DNA of 64,000 bases. Origin: Hsuehochloa calcarea (lineage: Eukaryota; Streptophyta; Magnoliopsida; Poales; Poaceae). Under the pieces are notes generated by a model. It worked only from the letters and a program-made list of their open reading frames with translations, did no database searches and was not told where the DNA came from. Of this stretch, positions 1 to 12,000 are shown piece after piece. Every line of letters starts with the position of its first letter. Positions within the stretch are counted from its first letter, which is position 1. The translations under genes and the position numbers were made by a program. The stretch covers positions 11,219,763 to 11,283,762 of the forward strand of contig CM070601.1 in assembly GCA_036346395.1 (NCBI GenBank), written 5' to 3'.

Positions 1-2175
1 AGAATTTGTTGTGTGTGATGGGGTGTCAAATGGAACCAATTTGTAGCTGATTACCGAAAGATTCCATTTGAAATGTTTTAGTATCATCGGAAAATTAGTT
101 GATATTAAATTGTTCCAAAAGGTCAAAGTTGGGGGAGGGAACAGTGTAGATGAAATATCGTGTTTTGTTATTTGGCCGGAACCAATTCGAACTTTAGTGA
201 TTTCTATTATTATTGCTTTCTAAATCATTGAAACATTTGTTATCATTTTCCATAGCTATACAATATACAAATATTTTATTTGTAGTCTTATACTCATGTC
301 ATCTTGACATCTTCGTCACTTCATGTCAAAATTTACTTTCAAAACCGGTCAATATCATGGCAATTTGGTGTCATCTTTTCTACACCCCAGTATTGCAGGT
401 TCAAAACACTAGTACGGCCAATTCTTTATGACTTCATCTTGATACGCTATTTGGAATTGTCTATAACGAACGCTCCTAGACGGTGAAAGTAGTGAAATAC
501 CAACATCACTTCTCTAGACGGTGATCACTAATTAATTCATGCGGTACACGGTTAACTACGCGATGATCTGAAAAGACAATCCAAACTCGTGTCCGCCAAT
601 GTTCCTTTTAAGTGCAATCTAAGAAATAACCCCCAAAAAAGTCTTTCTTTAACAATTTCCAAGCCTATAAACACAAATCACATAATACACAGGGTGCTAC
701 CTCAAAAATGGTCTCCAGCTTTAACCCAGCGGTAGGACTTGGGAGGAGCGGTGGGAGGACCCACGCGGGACGCGCCACCCTCCTCCGGGTTCCGACGTGG
801 CGCCCATCGGAGCCACCAGAGTGTCGATCATACGGTCAGTAATTCGCTACAGGGTAGGCTGTCAATGACGCGTGGTCGAAGACTAGCAGCGGGGCCTGGC
901 CGGCGAGTCGTTGAAGTGGCTGCCACGTCGGTTCGCATGTTCGGATCAGGGCGTATCGCAGCCGTCCGCTCCGTAGTGCCAGCATATCCAGCGGCACGAA
1001 CGTGTGGGCCCCGGTTAGCAGTGACGTGGGTGCGTGTTTCCATTAGAGCGCGCTTTAGTAGGCGTATGTAATAAAATGGTGGCTTTTATGATCGCGTGGA
1101 GCGACCGACAAACTTGCCCCGCGTGCTCTCTTGTTTCTCCATGTAACTAATCCTATTTATTCTTTAGGCAATGTTGTAACCAATCATTTTGTTTCTAGCT
1201 AATCTTTTAGTGAGATGATATTTGTCATAGCGTCAAAGTCAAAATAGGATGGCTGTGTCCTCTAAAAAAGCATTTACGTCATTAAATTATTCTTCTTGGG
1301 AGCAATCAAGCAGGGTAGCTGACACTAACCTTCATTTGATCACCTCCACTGTATCCTAGATAATTAAGAAAGGAACCACATTATTGGCATTAGGAAGTAG
1401 GAAGAATCTAGGTACGTGGGCACTATGTATGTGGACTACGGTACTGCCGAACATCTATTTAACCAGTAGTTCTTGAGTGTACATAACTGAATAGTCGAAT
1501 ACAGTGCAGTTTCATCGATTGAAGATTTTAAGGATGGAGATGTGCATGCTCTGTACTTGTCTAATAATATCTCAAGTGTATAAATCATACGAGTAATTAA
1601 AAGGCATCAAAGACATCATTCAATTAAATAGCGAACGATCTATCCCTGTATCCTGTGGGACACCGTCCTCAGATGAACTCGTTGCCATTGGACTGTAAGC
1701 CAGGAAGCTGATTTTGTGTTGGATATGGCGTGGCTGAATAATCTTGCTCCGAAAGACCAATTTATGCACTACACCAAGTTCTTTCTTTGTTAATCAATCC
1801 CATTTTCTTAATCTTTAAGGTGTGCGGTGGCGTTGCTTAGTAAAAAAAAATGTGCAAGAAAGTATCATCATTCATAAGAACTACTCGGTGACACAACAGT
1901 ACTTACACCCACTATGGCCTCAACGACTTCTGAAGCCTGCATTCACAGGAACCTCCGTTCGCAGCTTATGAAGCCTGAGTTCAAAAGAAGGTATATAGAA
2001 AAGCACATCACAAAGCATTTGAGTCCATGGGATCTAGATGTGCAGTAAGCATACGAGCATCCACTTTCACCGAACAATCTAGCATTCCTCTAAAGCAGTT
2101 AAAATAGTGTTTATGTGACGTAACAGCTGCCGCTCTAGAAGTGTCGATGGAATGAAGGCATAGCACAACCAAGAA
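1..2175. other. Intergenic spacer, no gene recognised
   Basis: Mostly AT-rich DNA with a more GC-rich patch at about 730-1060. The open frames here are short, lack recognisable motifs and have no supporting splice structure. I see no terminal inverted repeats, target duplications or RNA genes that I can support. Confidence 0.5.
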
Positions 2176-2341
2176 TTAGGTGTCCTCCGGGGCACCCTTC
2201 TTCTCAGCCTCAGCTGCAGCCTTCTCTGCCTCAATCTCAGCAACATATTCATCAATTTCATCCTCCTCGAGTTGACGAAGACCATCCATTTGTGTCGTCA
2301 CCGCAACCTCGATGCTCTCTCTTCCCACCACTCTCAGAAAC
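2176..2341 (-). pseudogene. Unidentified coding-like terminal exon (minus strand)
   Basis: On the minus strand a splice acceptor (TTTAATTTAG) at 2342-2343 is followed by an open stretch of about 54 codons ending in a TAA at 2178-2176. The frame reads FLRVVGRESIEVAVTTQ, then MDGLRQLEEDEIDEYVAEIE, then an alanine/glutamate/lysine-rich acidic tail ending APEDT. The amphipathic charged tail and well-formed acceptor look like the last exon of a real conserved protein rather than chance. I do not recognise the family. No upstream coding exon could be joined with confidence; GC-rich DNA at 2620-3390 on the same strand could be its former first exon or leader. It may be an isolated captured or decayed exon. 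An internal ATG lies at 2289, so a very short intact protein is a weaker alternative. Confidence 0.4.
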
Positions 2342-2550
2342 CTAAATTAAAAAGGATAGATAAACCGAAGATAGCAGTCACAACATAACGTTGTCTTTCG
2401 AACAAAAAAATAACAGCATAATGGAAAGGACACGACAGAAAGCAAAACAAATGAAGAAGAAAGATCAAGCACTTCCATCTGAATGCTGCAATTAAATACC
2501 ATCCTAGTACAGCATTTGGATGCTGACAATGAAGCTGCAACTAAATACTG

Positions 2551-2588
2551 TCCCGGTAAAGAATTTAGACCCGGTAAAGAATTTAGAC
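2551..2588. repeat. Short tandem duplication (about 18 bp x 2)
   Basis: The unit CCCGGTAAAGAATTTAGA occurs twice in direct succession, with CTGTCCCGGTAAAGAATTTA just before it. It is probably a local slippage product. Confidence 0.6.
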
Positions 2589-2679
2589 CCTGAAAATTAC
2601 GCTCTTGTGGAACACTAAAATCTATCAGGATGTATACCGGTATAAGTGGAATACACATGATGGCGCTGGCGGAGAGGCA

Positions 2680-3030
2680 AGGGGATGGGAGGGGGGGAGG
2701 CTGAGGCGGCGGCTAGGGAGGGAGACCGAGAGGGCGGTGGCGGAGGAAGAGGGAGGGGGCGGCAGCTGGGGAGGGAGATCGAGGGGAGCGACGGAGGAGT
2801 AAGAGCGAGGGACCAACGGCGTTGGCAAAGAGGTGAGGGGATGGAAGGGAGGGAGGGAGGGAAGGCGGCGGCTAGGAAGGGAGACCGAGAGGGCGACGGG
2901 GGAGTAAGAGGGAGGTGCCGAGGCGGCTGGGGAGGGAGACCGAGGGGGCGGCGGGGGAGGAAGAAGGGAGGGGCGGCGGCGGCTGCTGGGGAGGGAAATC
3001 GAGGGGGCAGCGGGGGAGGAAGAGGCAAGG
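2680..3030. repeat. Purine-rich degenerate tandem repeat
   Basis: The plus strand is dominated by G and A. Degenerate units contain GGGAGACCGAGAGGGCG and GGCGGCGGCTAGG, recurring roughly every 50-65 bases (for example near 2711, 2879 and 2935). All six frames look open over long runs because the composition excludes stop codons, so the long proline/serine- and glycine/arginine-rich frames are composition artefacts. The block could be a leader or first-exon region of a minus-strand gene or part of a GC-rich LTR segment. Confidence 0.6.
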
Positions 3031-3399
3031 CATGGTGAGGCTGTCGGAGGGGTGTGGGAAAGAGGCTGAGAGGCAGGCCGAAGGCGAGGCGGCGCAAGTC
3101 AAGGCGAGCGGAGGCGACCGGGAGAGAGGAGGCAGAGAAGATGGCGCCGCTGCCAACGTGGGGTTGGGGAAACGAACATGCGAGCACCAAGTGGGAACGC
3201 GCGAAGCTCGTTGGGATAAGACTTCGACCCCTTTCTTGCCGGCGCCCGATCCGATCAAACGGCCCGAAACCAACTGGACGCGATCTGATGGTGCATGTAT
3301 TTCCGGCGATATGGCCCCTACGAGAGGAGAGGAGGCCCTTTCCACCGGCTATTAAATATAGTAATATCGGCTTCCACAGGTCCACCAAAGGTGGCGTTG

Positions 3400-4376
3400 T
3401 TGGCTTTAATTAACACCCAGTGAAAGCTCAAATCTCTAACTAATCCCATTAGCTGATGTGACTTTCAGCCACTACGCTATGAAAAGAACCTGATTTTAGA
3501 CACTTTGCACCACCCATTTGTCCTACTACCTTTGTTTGCATTTGAATTGCATTGATACTTTTGATTTGGAGAGAGAGAGATATGAGATGCAATGTGGTAC
3601 CTTGTGTTTTTAGAAGTTTGTTGTTCATAAGTTCCCCTTTAGTATAAGTCGATCTGCAAGATTGATGGCCCTGTTCCTAGTTGGTCAACTAGCCTAACCA
3701 CATCTGCACATGGCAAAGCAGAAGAGCAAAATGTTGTGCAAACATGAGATTACCTAGTTCGGTGCCACCAACCCAAGGCAGGTCGAGCATGATTGTACCA
3801 TTCACCAGGCGACGCCAGTGTGGGGGAATATGGGCCAGCCTCGAAGTGGCCTTCTCCCGCCTTAAATTCTTCGATGGGTTCCGTTTTGGTTGAATTAGAT
3901 CGATCTAGACCATCTATCTGGCCAGATAAATTTGGGCCCAAGCTATAGGACAATCTCGTTTACTCCAGCGGTCCAGTGCTGGTATATTTCCTCAATCTAG
4001 GTACACTTACATATCATCCAGGATTTTTTTAAAGAAGATGGTGTGAAGCTGAGGTGTGTATTACTAGTAGAACATATATTTCCCTCTCCAAAAAAAAAGT
4101 AGAACATATTTTTACTACTTATAATTAGTTAGTCTAAGAATTTAACTTCCTCGAGATTTTGGTGAGGGCACCAGCTTCGCAATACGGAGGAGTCTTCCAA
4201 CTTCTCTGAGGAACATAAGAAGCCAATAATACCACGTTTGAAGAGTTTAAGCTTTTTCATGACTTAAAATTGTGAAGTCGAAGCTCGCCAAAGATGACCT
4301 TGATTAATCAAAAGGAAAAGCAAGAATGCTTCATATTACACATGTCCTATGTCTAGCCGAACCAAAAGATCAGAAG
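3400..4376. other. Spacer without recognised gene
   Basis: AT-rich DNA with short unsupported open frames. A GA run sits at about 3570-3582. No transposon boundary is visible. Confidence 0.4.
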
Positions 4377-5962
4377 TAGGGCTGCAAACCAGCCGAGCTC
4401 GAGCGAGCCAAGTAGGCAGTTTTGAATGACTTTCTAGTTAGAATGTTAGATCGTTCCTGCGTTTCAGAGGCTCGAGCTTGATACGAACTTGAGTCGAGCT
4501 TGAGCGAGCCTGGGTTGGCCGTCGAGCTTGGAGATGGGCTCAAGCTCGGCTCAGCGAAAGCTCAAATAGGTTTGAGCTCGGCTCGAGTAAATGGCTCTTT
4601 AGATAAAATCGAGCAAATCAAAGACTTCAGTACAACATTCAAACACATCAATATCCTGGGTTCAGATTGCCCCAAATCAAAGAGTGAAACTACATGTACA
4701 TCATCGGCCTCAAAACCACACGAAACAAAAGAAAGGGTACATTCTGATTCCTGTACATTCAGAGAAATAAACAACGGCAAGAAACGAAGTTATAGTGTGG
4801 AGGTGAGAAGTATCTAATAATTCTTAATTAATTAAATTATTTATCTGTAATATCTGTTATAGATAATAGTATATTTACACAAACTTTAGAGGTACCCTTA
4901 TCATTAATAATAAGAGAAGAGTATAGTTACTTAGTGATTGTAAGCTTTATTACCACTACCATATATGGTCGTAAGCTATTATATGACTATAATCTAGTCG
5001 TAAGATCTTCTACTACCACCTTCTAATTGTAAGCTTTACTACGTTCACCTTATGGCGGTAAGTTTTACTATGACTGAGTTAATCACGACCACCCTATGGT
5101 TTGATAAAGGTCATAGGCATGTGGACCCAATCGACTAGGGACCTTATGCGCCGTGTTTAATTATATGCAGCAGTTAAGCACATGTCATTATCCTCCAACG
5201 TAATTGTACGTATCAACCTTTGTCTACGGCATAACAGCAAGGTGAATGTAGGGAGTTTATCCCTCTGACAATAACTGCCATAAATATATACATATTTTAT
5301 CAACCGTTGAGGCGCCTCCTAGCATGGGATAGCTGCCAGTGGACAGAGAAGAGACAAGAACAACCGAAGAACAAGATATGAGTCATTAGCCTTAACCTTC
5401 AGTGACTTCTTTGTGGTTATAAACATGGTTAATATAAAAATACAGGAGTATAGTTGTTATTCTCTCAAGAGAATGTCCGAATCTATCCAAAAAAAAACCT
5501 TATATTTTATCTTACATAGTCTCGATTAAAGAGTCACGTAGCATTCATTTCAGAATTGATATTAAACGTAGATAAGAGGCTTGCCGTCGATGGAGGAGAC
5601 GGGTCGCCGTGTCAGGGTGCAGCTATCGAGGGAGGAGAGGAGCTTGCCGGATGGGGAGGACCGTAGGGGCAATGGTGCTTTCTGGTGCGTGAGATAGATG
5701 AGATGCGAGGATTTGCAGGAAATAAGGAGTTGAGTACAGGAGGCAGACTAGGGTTGAGTGTTTTGAGTACTAGGGTTGGGGATTGCGGCCTTGGGTGATG
5801 GGCAATTGCTTCCTTGGGCAAATTGAAAATTTGGCAGAGGGATGCATTCTGGGGGCAAGACTAGCTACGAAAACTTACATAGGATCTACATAAACTCTAA
5901 GCCTCGTCAGAGCTCACGGGCTTCAAAGGAGGCTCGAGCTCGTCTCGTTTGTTGGTGGGCTA
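4377..5962. mobile_element. Possible degenerate hAT-like element (GAGCTCGAGC-rich ends)
   Basis: The left side starts TAGGGCTGCAAACCAGCC and is followed by GAGCTCGAGC and related copies through about 4585. Near 5930-5962 the complementary pattern GGCTCGAGCTCGTCTCGTTTG ends in GGGCTA, giving imperfect inverted termini. The flanking 8-mers (ATCAGAAG and TTTTTACA) do not match, so either the true ends differ, or the target duplication is lost, or these are two separate fragments. The interior (4600-5900) has no transposase. Confidence 0.3.
4935..5075. repeat. Degenerate tandem repeat (GTAAGCTTTACTACC-like)
   Basis: Units resembling TTGTAAGCTTTATTACCACC followed by TATGGTCGTAAG recur about every 35-45 bases, with variants at 4938, 4970, 4998, 5028 and 5057. 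Non-coding. Confidence 0.45.
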
Positions 5963-6566
5963 TTTTTACAGTTCTGACAAAGAAGTACTAGATGGGATCG
6001 ACGCATAGCTTTCAGGGTCGATCAGGACACGGCAGGTTGGCTTGAGGCCGCTCACTGTGCACACCACTGCCAGACTCCGATCCCCACACTGCCTGCCTGC
6101 CACGCACGCAAGTAACTGCAGCGTAATGCATGGGCACGGCACGGCACGGGAGGGAGGGAGACATCGATTGCTGTGGTCATACACGAGCAAAGCTGGCATG
6201 GCTCTCCTAGTTGTCGTCGCCCAAGCGAACAACTCGGCTTGCCTTTGCTTGGAGTGTCTCGTCCAGTGGCCAACCGAGGCCAGGCAGTGGCGTTGGAAAG
6301 GAATATGGAGAGGCACATCATGACTGCCGCTGCACGGGCTCGTCTCAGTTGCCGGCAGAAGGAGCAGGATTTCGGGAATGGAGATCAATCGGGTTTTCAC
6401 CTGAAAAACCGACCCCCACTGTGGCCAAATCATCATATAATTAAGTTGAAGTAAAACCTCTACTAAACTGTTATTGCTACAAGAGTAGAGACGTCAATGA
6501 TTTATCGACGTGAATGAATCATTCAGAGTTGATGCAAGGACTGTCTAGTGACTTAATAATGTAGTA
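5963..6566. other. Spacer without recognised gene
   Basis: Several overlapping open frames occur on both strands at 5966-6450, but they contradict one another and show no known motif. Nothing else is supported. Confidence 0.35.
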
Positions 6567-6898
6567 CTTGAAAATAGATCTGTCCATGGGCGACCCGGCC
6601 CGCCAGCCCGACCCGAGCTGGACACTATCCGGTCTGAGCTTGGGATTGGAATTCTGGCCCGAAAGAAGCCCGGTTTGGCCCGAAATCCAGAATAAACATA
6701 ATAAAAAATGAAAATATGTTTTTTTAATCCTGGAAATTAATTAAATAATACCCTTTTATTCTGAAAAATATTAAAATGATGTATTTAAATTAAAAAATAA
6801 ATTTTCGGATCGAGCCGGGTTAGGCCCGGGCTTTCCCGTTTGCAACCGAGCTTTTCAAGCCCGCCCCAACCCAGCGTTTGAACATGTCTATTTGAAAA
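6567..6898. mobile_element. hAT-type MITE with near-perfect 8-bp target duplication
   Basis: The element spans 6575-6890 (316 bp). Its ends are similar inverted repeats: TAGATCTGTCCATGGGC on the left, and TAGACATGTTCAAACGC when the right end is reverse-complemented. Both ends are followed by GGCCCG-rich subterminal DNA. The flanking 8-mers CTTGAAAA (6567-6574) and TTTGAAAA (6891-6898) match at seven of eight positions, as expected for an aged hAT insertion. The AT-rich middle is too short to code for a transposase, so it is non-autonomous. Confidence 0.7.
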
Positions 6899-7614
6899 TG
6901 AAGCACTATTTAAAAAAAGCCAGGATGATTTGACTGATGCCCGGGGATTGAAGACTCGGAGATTTGCCGGTTGGACGAGCAAAAATATTTGGCATTGTCA
7001 TAAAGTAAAGTTTATAAAAAAAAAATGCATGCACCGGGTAGCATTAGAACTGGGAGTTGGGTCGTGCTTTTCTGAACTGGCCCGAGGCCTGGTTGGCATG
7101 ATACGGTTTGAGCACGACACAAACAGCCGGCCCAGGGCGGGCCTAAGAATGCGGCCTGTCAGGCGGCATGGCACGACACAGTCAGTTGGACCGTGCTTTG
7201 GTTGGCCCGGCACAAAAGAGGCTCAGTCGGCCAATTCCTCCCCCCGGCCTGGCCCAACCCCAACCCCCCTCTCGGCTCCAAATTCCCAATATGCAATCCC
7301 TCAGCCCCTTTCCCTCCCCATGTGTCGCCTCCCTCCCTCAGTCCCTCTCCCTCCAGACGCCTCCCTCCCTCTCTAGTCTAGCTCTCTCCCCCACACTGCC
7401 ACCCCACCTCACTCCCTCCCCACACGTCGCCGACTACCTCCCTCCCTCCAGCCGCCTCCTCTCCTCCTTCCACACTCGCCATGCCCGAGCTTCGCTGACG
7501 CCCCCTTCGCCAGAGCACCATTGCTTCCTTGAGCCCGACACTGTTTTGCACACCGTCGCCGCCGCCGAACCTCCCCCGGTGACGCGACCACCTTCAGCCA
7601 CTTGCGACTTCCTT

Positions 7615-7709
7615 CGACCCGGTAGTCGAAACCTCCTTCGATGGGTAGTCGAAACCTCCTTCCGGTCACCTGTAGTCGAAACCTCCTTTCGACTACCTGT
7701 AGTCAAAAC
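7615..7709 (+). repeat. 24-28-bp tandem repeat (GTAGTCGAAACCTCCTT), left part
   Basis: Units beginning GTAGTCGAAACCTCCTTC run from about 7622. The array continues after the solo LTR (9287-9335) with GTAGTCGAACCTCCTTCCG, so the LTR insertion cut an existing array in two. No coding meaning is evident. Confidence 0.65.
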
Positions 7710-9286
7710 TGTTGGAAATATGCCCTAGAGGCAATCCTAAAGATGATTGTATTTTCTTATATTCATGATATTGGATAATATGTTATCTTGTTCCTTGAAT
7801 GAATCATCAGTTATAGATCAATGAGTACGTGACTTGTTGGTGAAACTCATTAACTTATATGATATCATTCTAAATGTATCCCTGGTCGAATGTCACTGGT
7901 CGGAACAACCGTGACTCTACGACCAGCACATATATTGATTGATGGCCATGTTTCACCGGTCATAGATATAGAGATATCGAATCAGTAATGTGAGCACATG
8001 TTAGAGAACATGGAGCTGGATAGACCCATCATTGAGATACTATTGAGATTGTTATGAATCTATGTGTCATTAGTTGGTCTCAAGTAATGATGATGTATAA
8101 TTCTTAGACCTGAGAACAACATGGTTCCCTACATGTGTAATAGCACTCTTAGGGGTTACCAAACGCTACTCCGTAACTGGGTAGTTATAAAGGTAACTTT
8201 CGGGTATGCTATGAAACATGCGGAGGGATATGACTGGTCGAGATGGAATTTGCCCATCCTTGCATAACAGGAGAGATGTCTCTGGGCCCCTCGTGGTGAT
8301 CGGATAAAGAAAGTGCATGGCCATGCCACTAGTGGTTGAAGTGTCGACCATATGAAGTTATCCGACACTCGATCAAGAAAGTATTGAACAGTCCATGGAT
8401 GACACCATATCTCACCTGGAGTTCAACCAGACATCGTGAGGCAAAGGGAGAATGCATGAGTAGGTCACTTAGTTCGATCGGTTACGGACTGGCCGTATGG
8501 AGATGCGATCTGGTCGTAGACCGGTCGAACGTAATCACAGACTGGTCGTATAAAGATACGAACTGGTCGTAAGTGATGAGGACCTGATCATAGATCATAT
8601 TACGTTAAGGTTCATCCGATATATTCTTTGTGTACTTTGGAATCGTTACGTGCTGCTAGGTGCCGCTGACGACTAGTGGTCGGAAAAGAGTTTCCGAGTC
8701 ACAACCAGTCGCACAAGAACCTGTAGAGTCGCACACTTAAGGGGCTGGGGATTTTATTTGGATGGTGATCCGAATTCGTATAGGATATAAGTTCCTAATG
8801 GGCCTCGAGTAAGAGACCCATCATGGATGCCTATATAAAGAGAAGCGGTGGCATAGGGTTAAGCACGGTTTTGAAAGAACTCCCGAAACCCTAATAGCCA
8901 CGCCATCCTCAACCACGTTACCGGTGCTAGCACACCAGCGCTTTTGTTCCTACCCTGTATGTGTGGATACCTCAGAGGCGCTGTTGTGAAGCATCAGCAC
9001 TAGGACGATCCGCAACTCGTGACGATCACCGGAGCAGAAGAAGAAGTTGCGAGGCGAGTTCGACTACTCAGAGGAGCAGACGCGAAGCGAGTACGACTAC
9101 TCGAAGGAGTAGTCGCGCGGCGAGTACGACTACGACCGCATCTATTCGCTACATCGACTCTACTTCCGCTTTGAGTCGGCGCGTCTAGCGGTAATCTCGT
9201 GATCTATTACTTGCGGAGGTTCCTTGGTTGCGTAGTAAATTTTTGTTTTGTGCTATCGTAGTGCTTACCCGTAATCCAGCAAAAAC
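7705..9286 (+). mobile_element. Solo Copia LTR (BARE/Angela type) with 5-bp target duplication AAAAC
   Basis: The LTR spans 7710-9281 (1572 bp). It begins TGTTGGAAATATGCCCTAGA, the characteristic start of BARE-1/WIS/Angela Copia LTRs of grasses, and ends CCGTAATCCAGCA. The same 5-mer, AAAAC, flanks both sides (7705-7709 and 9282-9286). Removing the LTR and one copy of AAAAC restores a continuous tandem-repeat array. No primer-binding site or internal domain is present, so the full element was probably lost by LTR-LTR recombination. The GAC-rich open frame near 8961-9188 lies in the LTR and is not considered a gene. Confidence 0.88.
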
Positions 9287-9568
9287 TTCCTACCGACAAC
9301 CTGTAGTCGAACCTCCTTCCGACTAGGTCATTACCCTAGTCGATTGTCTGTGGCAGATTAGTTAGACTCTACTACTGTTTATTTATCTTTTGTTGTGTTC
9401 TTATTTGTTGGCTTGTAAGTCTTTCTGGTAATTAAACTCTGACTATTAATAAAGTTTTGCGTATTATGAATGTTATCATATTTGTTTACTGTGTGAGCTA
9501 ACCACTGATCATGGAACTAGTTCAGAAATGCACAGAGAATTTAGTGATGTAAATCCTGGGTCCTAACA

Positions 9569-10197
9569 CAACCCTAGGTGACGTGCGGGCGAGCGACGCA
9601 GTGGCAGGCGGCAGACCAGAAAGGTGAAGGTGGCACGCGACGGGCCGACATAGCGGCGTCACGGTGTGGGCGCTTGGTGGCTTGGCCAGTTGGCGTGGCG
9701 TCGGTCGTCGGCTCGGTTGAGAGCCTCAGAGGGGCGCGCCAACGCTGGGCGCAGGCGTCGGGCAGTGCGGAGGGGCGTGCGGGGGGATGGTGGACGACGG
9801 CGTCGCTGCGTTAGTAAGGTGTTGAGGCCTGAGCCTGACGATTGAGCTAGAGGCCGGAGCCATGAGGGCGTGCCGTGGCGTCGCGCGGGTGGCCATTGGG
9901 TAGAGCCCAGAGCCTAGAAGAACTACAATCTGCAGAAGCAACGTAGAAACTAGAAATCAAGATGGCTCCTCCTGAATCCTTATAATGCAAATGCAAATGC
10001 AAAGTCGAAATGCAAAATGTAAGAGTTATTGAGCATTCAAATTACTATGTTTCATACTAGTTATTATTGTTGTGATGCCGCCAGCCAAGTATGGATTTGG
10101 CAGTGCTTTGCTTGTTTTGTTATTTCTTATTAGCAGTATCTAGACTAGACATGTTACTGGCTAACGATCATCCAAGTTTTGCATATGTCATCTGCAG
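9569..10197. other. GC-rich spacer upstream of the captured Rad60-like exon
   Basis: 9580-9900 is GC-rich with unconvincing frames on both strands. From about 9960 the sequence turns AT-rich and intron-like, with a T-rich stretch and the acceptor CATCTGCAG just before 10198. This suggests that the exon was captured together with intron sequence. Confidence 0.4.
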
Positions 10198-10411
10198 ATT
10201 AAAGAAGCAAGACTTGGCAAAATTAGGTGAATCAGCTCAAGATATACTGGAAAAGTTGGTTGAAACTGCTAAAAAAGACCTTGAGGCTAAGAAACCACCT
10301 GAACATATAGTTCTGGATGAGCCATCTGAACCAGAAGTTGAGAAAGTGAGAGAAAAGATAGTCATAACGATTCAGGACAAAGATGGGCAGTAGCAGTTTC
10401 GTGTATACAAG
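10198..10411 (+). pseudogene. Broken internal exon of a Rad60/NIP45-type SUMO-like domain protein
   Basis: A clean acceptor (CATCTGCAG) precedes 10198 and a possible donor (AAG/GTTTGA) follows 10411, bounding a 214-nt exon. The frame reads LKKQDLAKLGESAQDILEKL, continues with a lysine/glutamate-rich linker, and ends EKIVITIQDKDGQ, stop, QFRVYK. From memory, KIVI-IQDKDGQ-QFRVYK is the first strand of the Rad60 SUMO-like domain in plant NIP45/Rad60-like proteins, which act in SUMO-dependent genome maintenance. The TAG at 10391-10393 sits where a glutamine (CAG) would be expected. The rest of the SUMO-like fold does not follow, so this is a single dead exon, plausibly carried by a transposon. 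An untruncated parental gene should exist elsewhere in the genome. Confidence 0.6.
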
Positions 10412-12000
10412 GTTTGATTTTTACCCTGTTACTACTATTAGCGATTTATAACAGTACATATACTCTTATGTTCGATAGTTCAAATTATCTGACAAATGGT
10501 TGCAACAATATGGGGTGTTCTAGTTTACATATAGTTTACATTCAGTTTCACATAATAAAATCCCGAATATATTTCCCCTTTTTCATTTCATTGTTGACAC
10601 TCTACCCAGTGAAATGATGTCTAGATTAGCTCAATACGTGCTATTTTAGGTTCTAACATTTTAGCTCTACCGGCATGGCACGACGAGATGGCCATGCCCG
10701 ACCGGCACCGCCTGATGCAGCCCCAAGCATGGCGTCTCCAGTAGCATGGTGTTGACATAGACGGCAACTTTACTGTTCTGATGGACAATTACCCTCTCGG
10801 TTGCAGCGATCAGTGAGCATGCACGTAGTGGAGGAGGTAGAGGAAGAAATAAATGCGGTGCTCTCGAGCACCCGTGGCATGATGGGCGGAGAGGTGAGCG
10901 GTGATGATGCACGCATGGGAGGGGAGCAGAGGCTAGTAAATACTTGCTGCTTGTAGTGGTCGTATAGGTGCTTGCAGTTGCAGGTTGCAGCCGCTGCTGC
11001 CGCCGCCTGCCGCTGCATGCATGCCTGCGCAGGCATTGTCGCGCGCGCCAAATGCACAAGAGGGATCAGCGGCAGTGTCATCAATTCAGATCCACCAATG
11101 CGTTGTTGATCTGGATATTGTGTTACAACTTGTACGTGTACTACTCTTCGGTGGGATCGCACAGTTGAACAAACGCTGGAGGAATCGGATAGAATGGAAC
11201 GGTGTAAAAGTAAAAAAAGAGCAAAGAATGCAAAAGCCCGTGGAAGCCGTAGCGTTGGCCACTCGGTTGGAGCACCAACCACCAAGGTACGCTACGCGGT
11301 GTGCAGCAGAAACGGCATTAATCGCCGTGGAATCCGGGTCAATACACCTAAAACTGGCACGCCTACGAATCTGCGATACGACCAACTAGTACTACGCGGC
11401 ACGCTCGCCGTCGCCGTTGCCGTTGCCGTGCCGTGCGCATCTTCCCTTGGCCTCTGCCGTGCGCGCGGCCGCTCCGGGACGGGATCGAGCGCGCGCGACG
11501 CGAAAGTAAACCGAAACGGGATGGCAACCGGCATGGCACAAGACCGGCGCGACACGGCTCGCGGAAGCAGGGCGGTGCCTTCCCCACTAGCGAGCGCGAC
11601 TGCGCGCGAGTCATCAGCCGCGCGGCGCGGCTGCGCGGGTGGTGTGGTGGACTTATTACTACGTGTGAAGTGGTGGAACCGAGGAACACGGCAGCCCGGC
11701 ACGGGAGGGTGGTGGGTTTGGACGGGGAGTCGTCGGGTCGGGACGGAGCGGGGGAGAGGAGAGCGATGTCTCTGCGGCGCTGTCGGGTGGACTCGCGCCC
11801 CCGTGTCGGTTCTTTGCTGTTCCTCCCCCAACACCGTGGCCATCACTTTATCCACTTCGTTTCTCACGACACCAGTACTTACACCCCCACCACTACCGCT
11901 AACAAGAGACCATACTTTTTGGTTAGTAGTGTTAAGAAATCAGTCTAGGTCGGGCAGGTTTGATCTACAGTGAGTTTCTTATTTTTTTTAGTAAGCTATA
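10412..12000. other. Spacer with GC-rich, coding-like but unassigned sequence
   Basis: 10412-10650 is AT-rich. 10660-11960 is GC-rich and shows many overlapping frames on both strands (for example 10770-11285 minus, 11194-11973 plus) without any family motif. A short stretch at 10805-10940 could encode HVVEEVEEEINAVLSSTRG but is flanked by stops. These might be further captured gene fragments beside the Rad60-like exon. I cannot assign a function. Confidence 0.35.

Larger units (their letters stand above)
7035..9568 (+). mobile_element. Gypsy-like LTR fragment (plus orientation), interrupted by a Copia solo LTR
   Basis: The right end, AAATCCTGGGTCCTAACA at 9551-9568, resembles the end of the better-defined LTR at 17259-21150 (CCGGGTCCCTACA). 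The preceding text (CCTAGTCGATTGTCTGTGGC) also matches that element's CCCAGTCGGTTGCCTGTG stretch. The CT-rich segment at 7230-7620 corresponds to the GC-rich leader-like part seen in the other long LTRs. I cannot fix the left boundary; GGCCCGGCACGAC-type sequence at 7040-7215 may be a different element. The 1.57-kb solo LTR at 7710-9281 is inserted inside it. Confidence 0.5.

Noticed and set aside
2615..3388. 257-residue proline/serine-rich frame on the minus strand
   Set aside because: The purine-rich tandem repeat removes stops from all frames; the sequence has no domain and conflicts with equally long plus-strand frames.
11194..11973. Possible gene upstream of the Aux/IAA locus
   Set aside because: Overlapping frames on both strands of GC-rich DNA, with no recognisable domain or splice structure.
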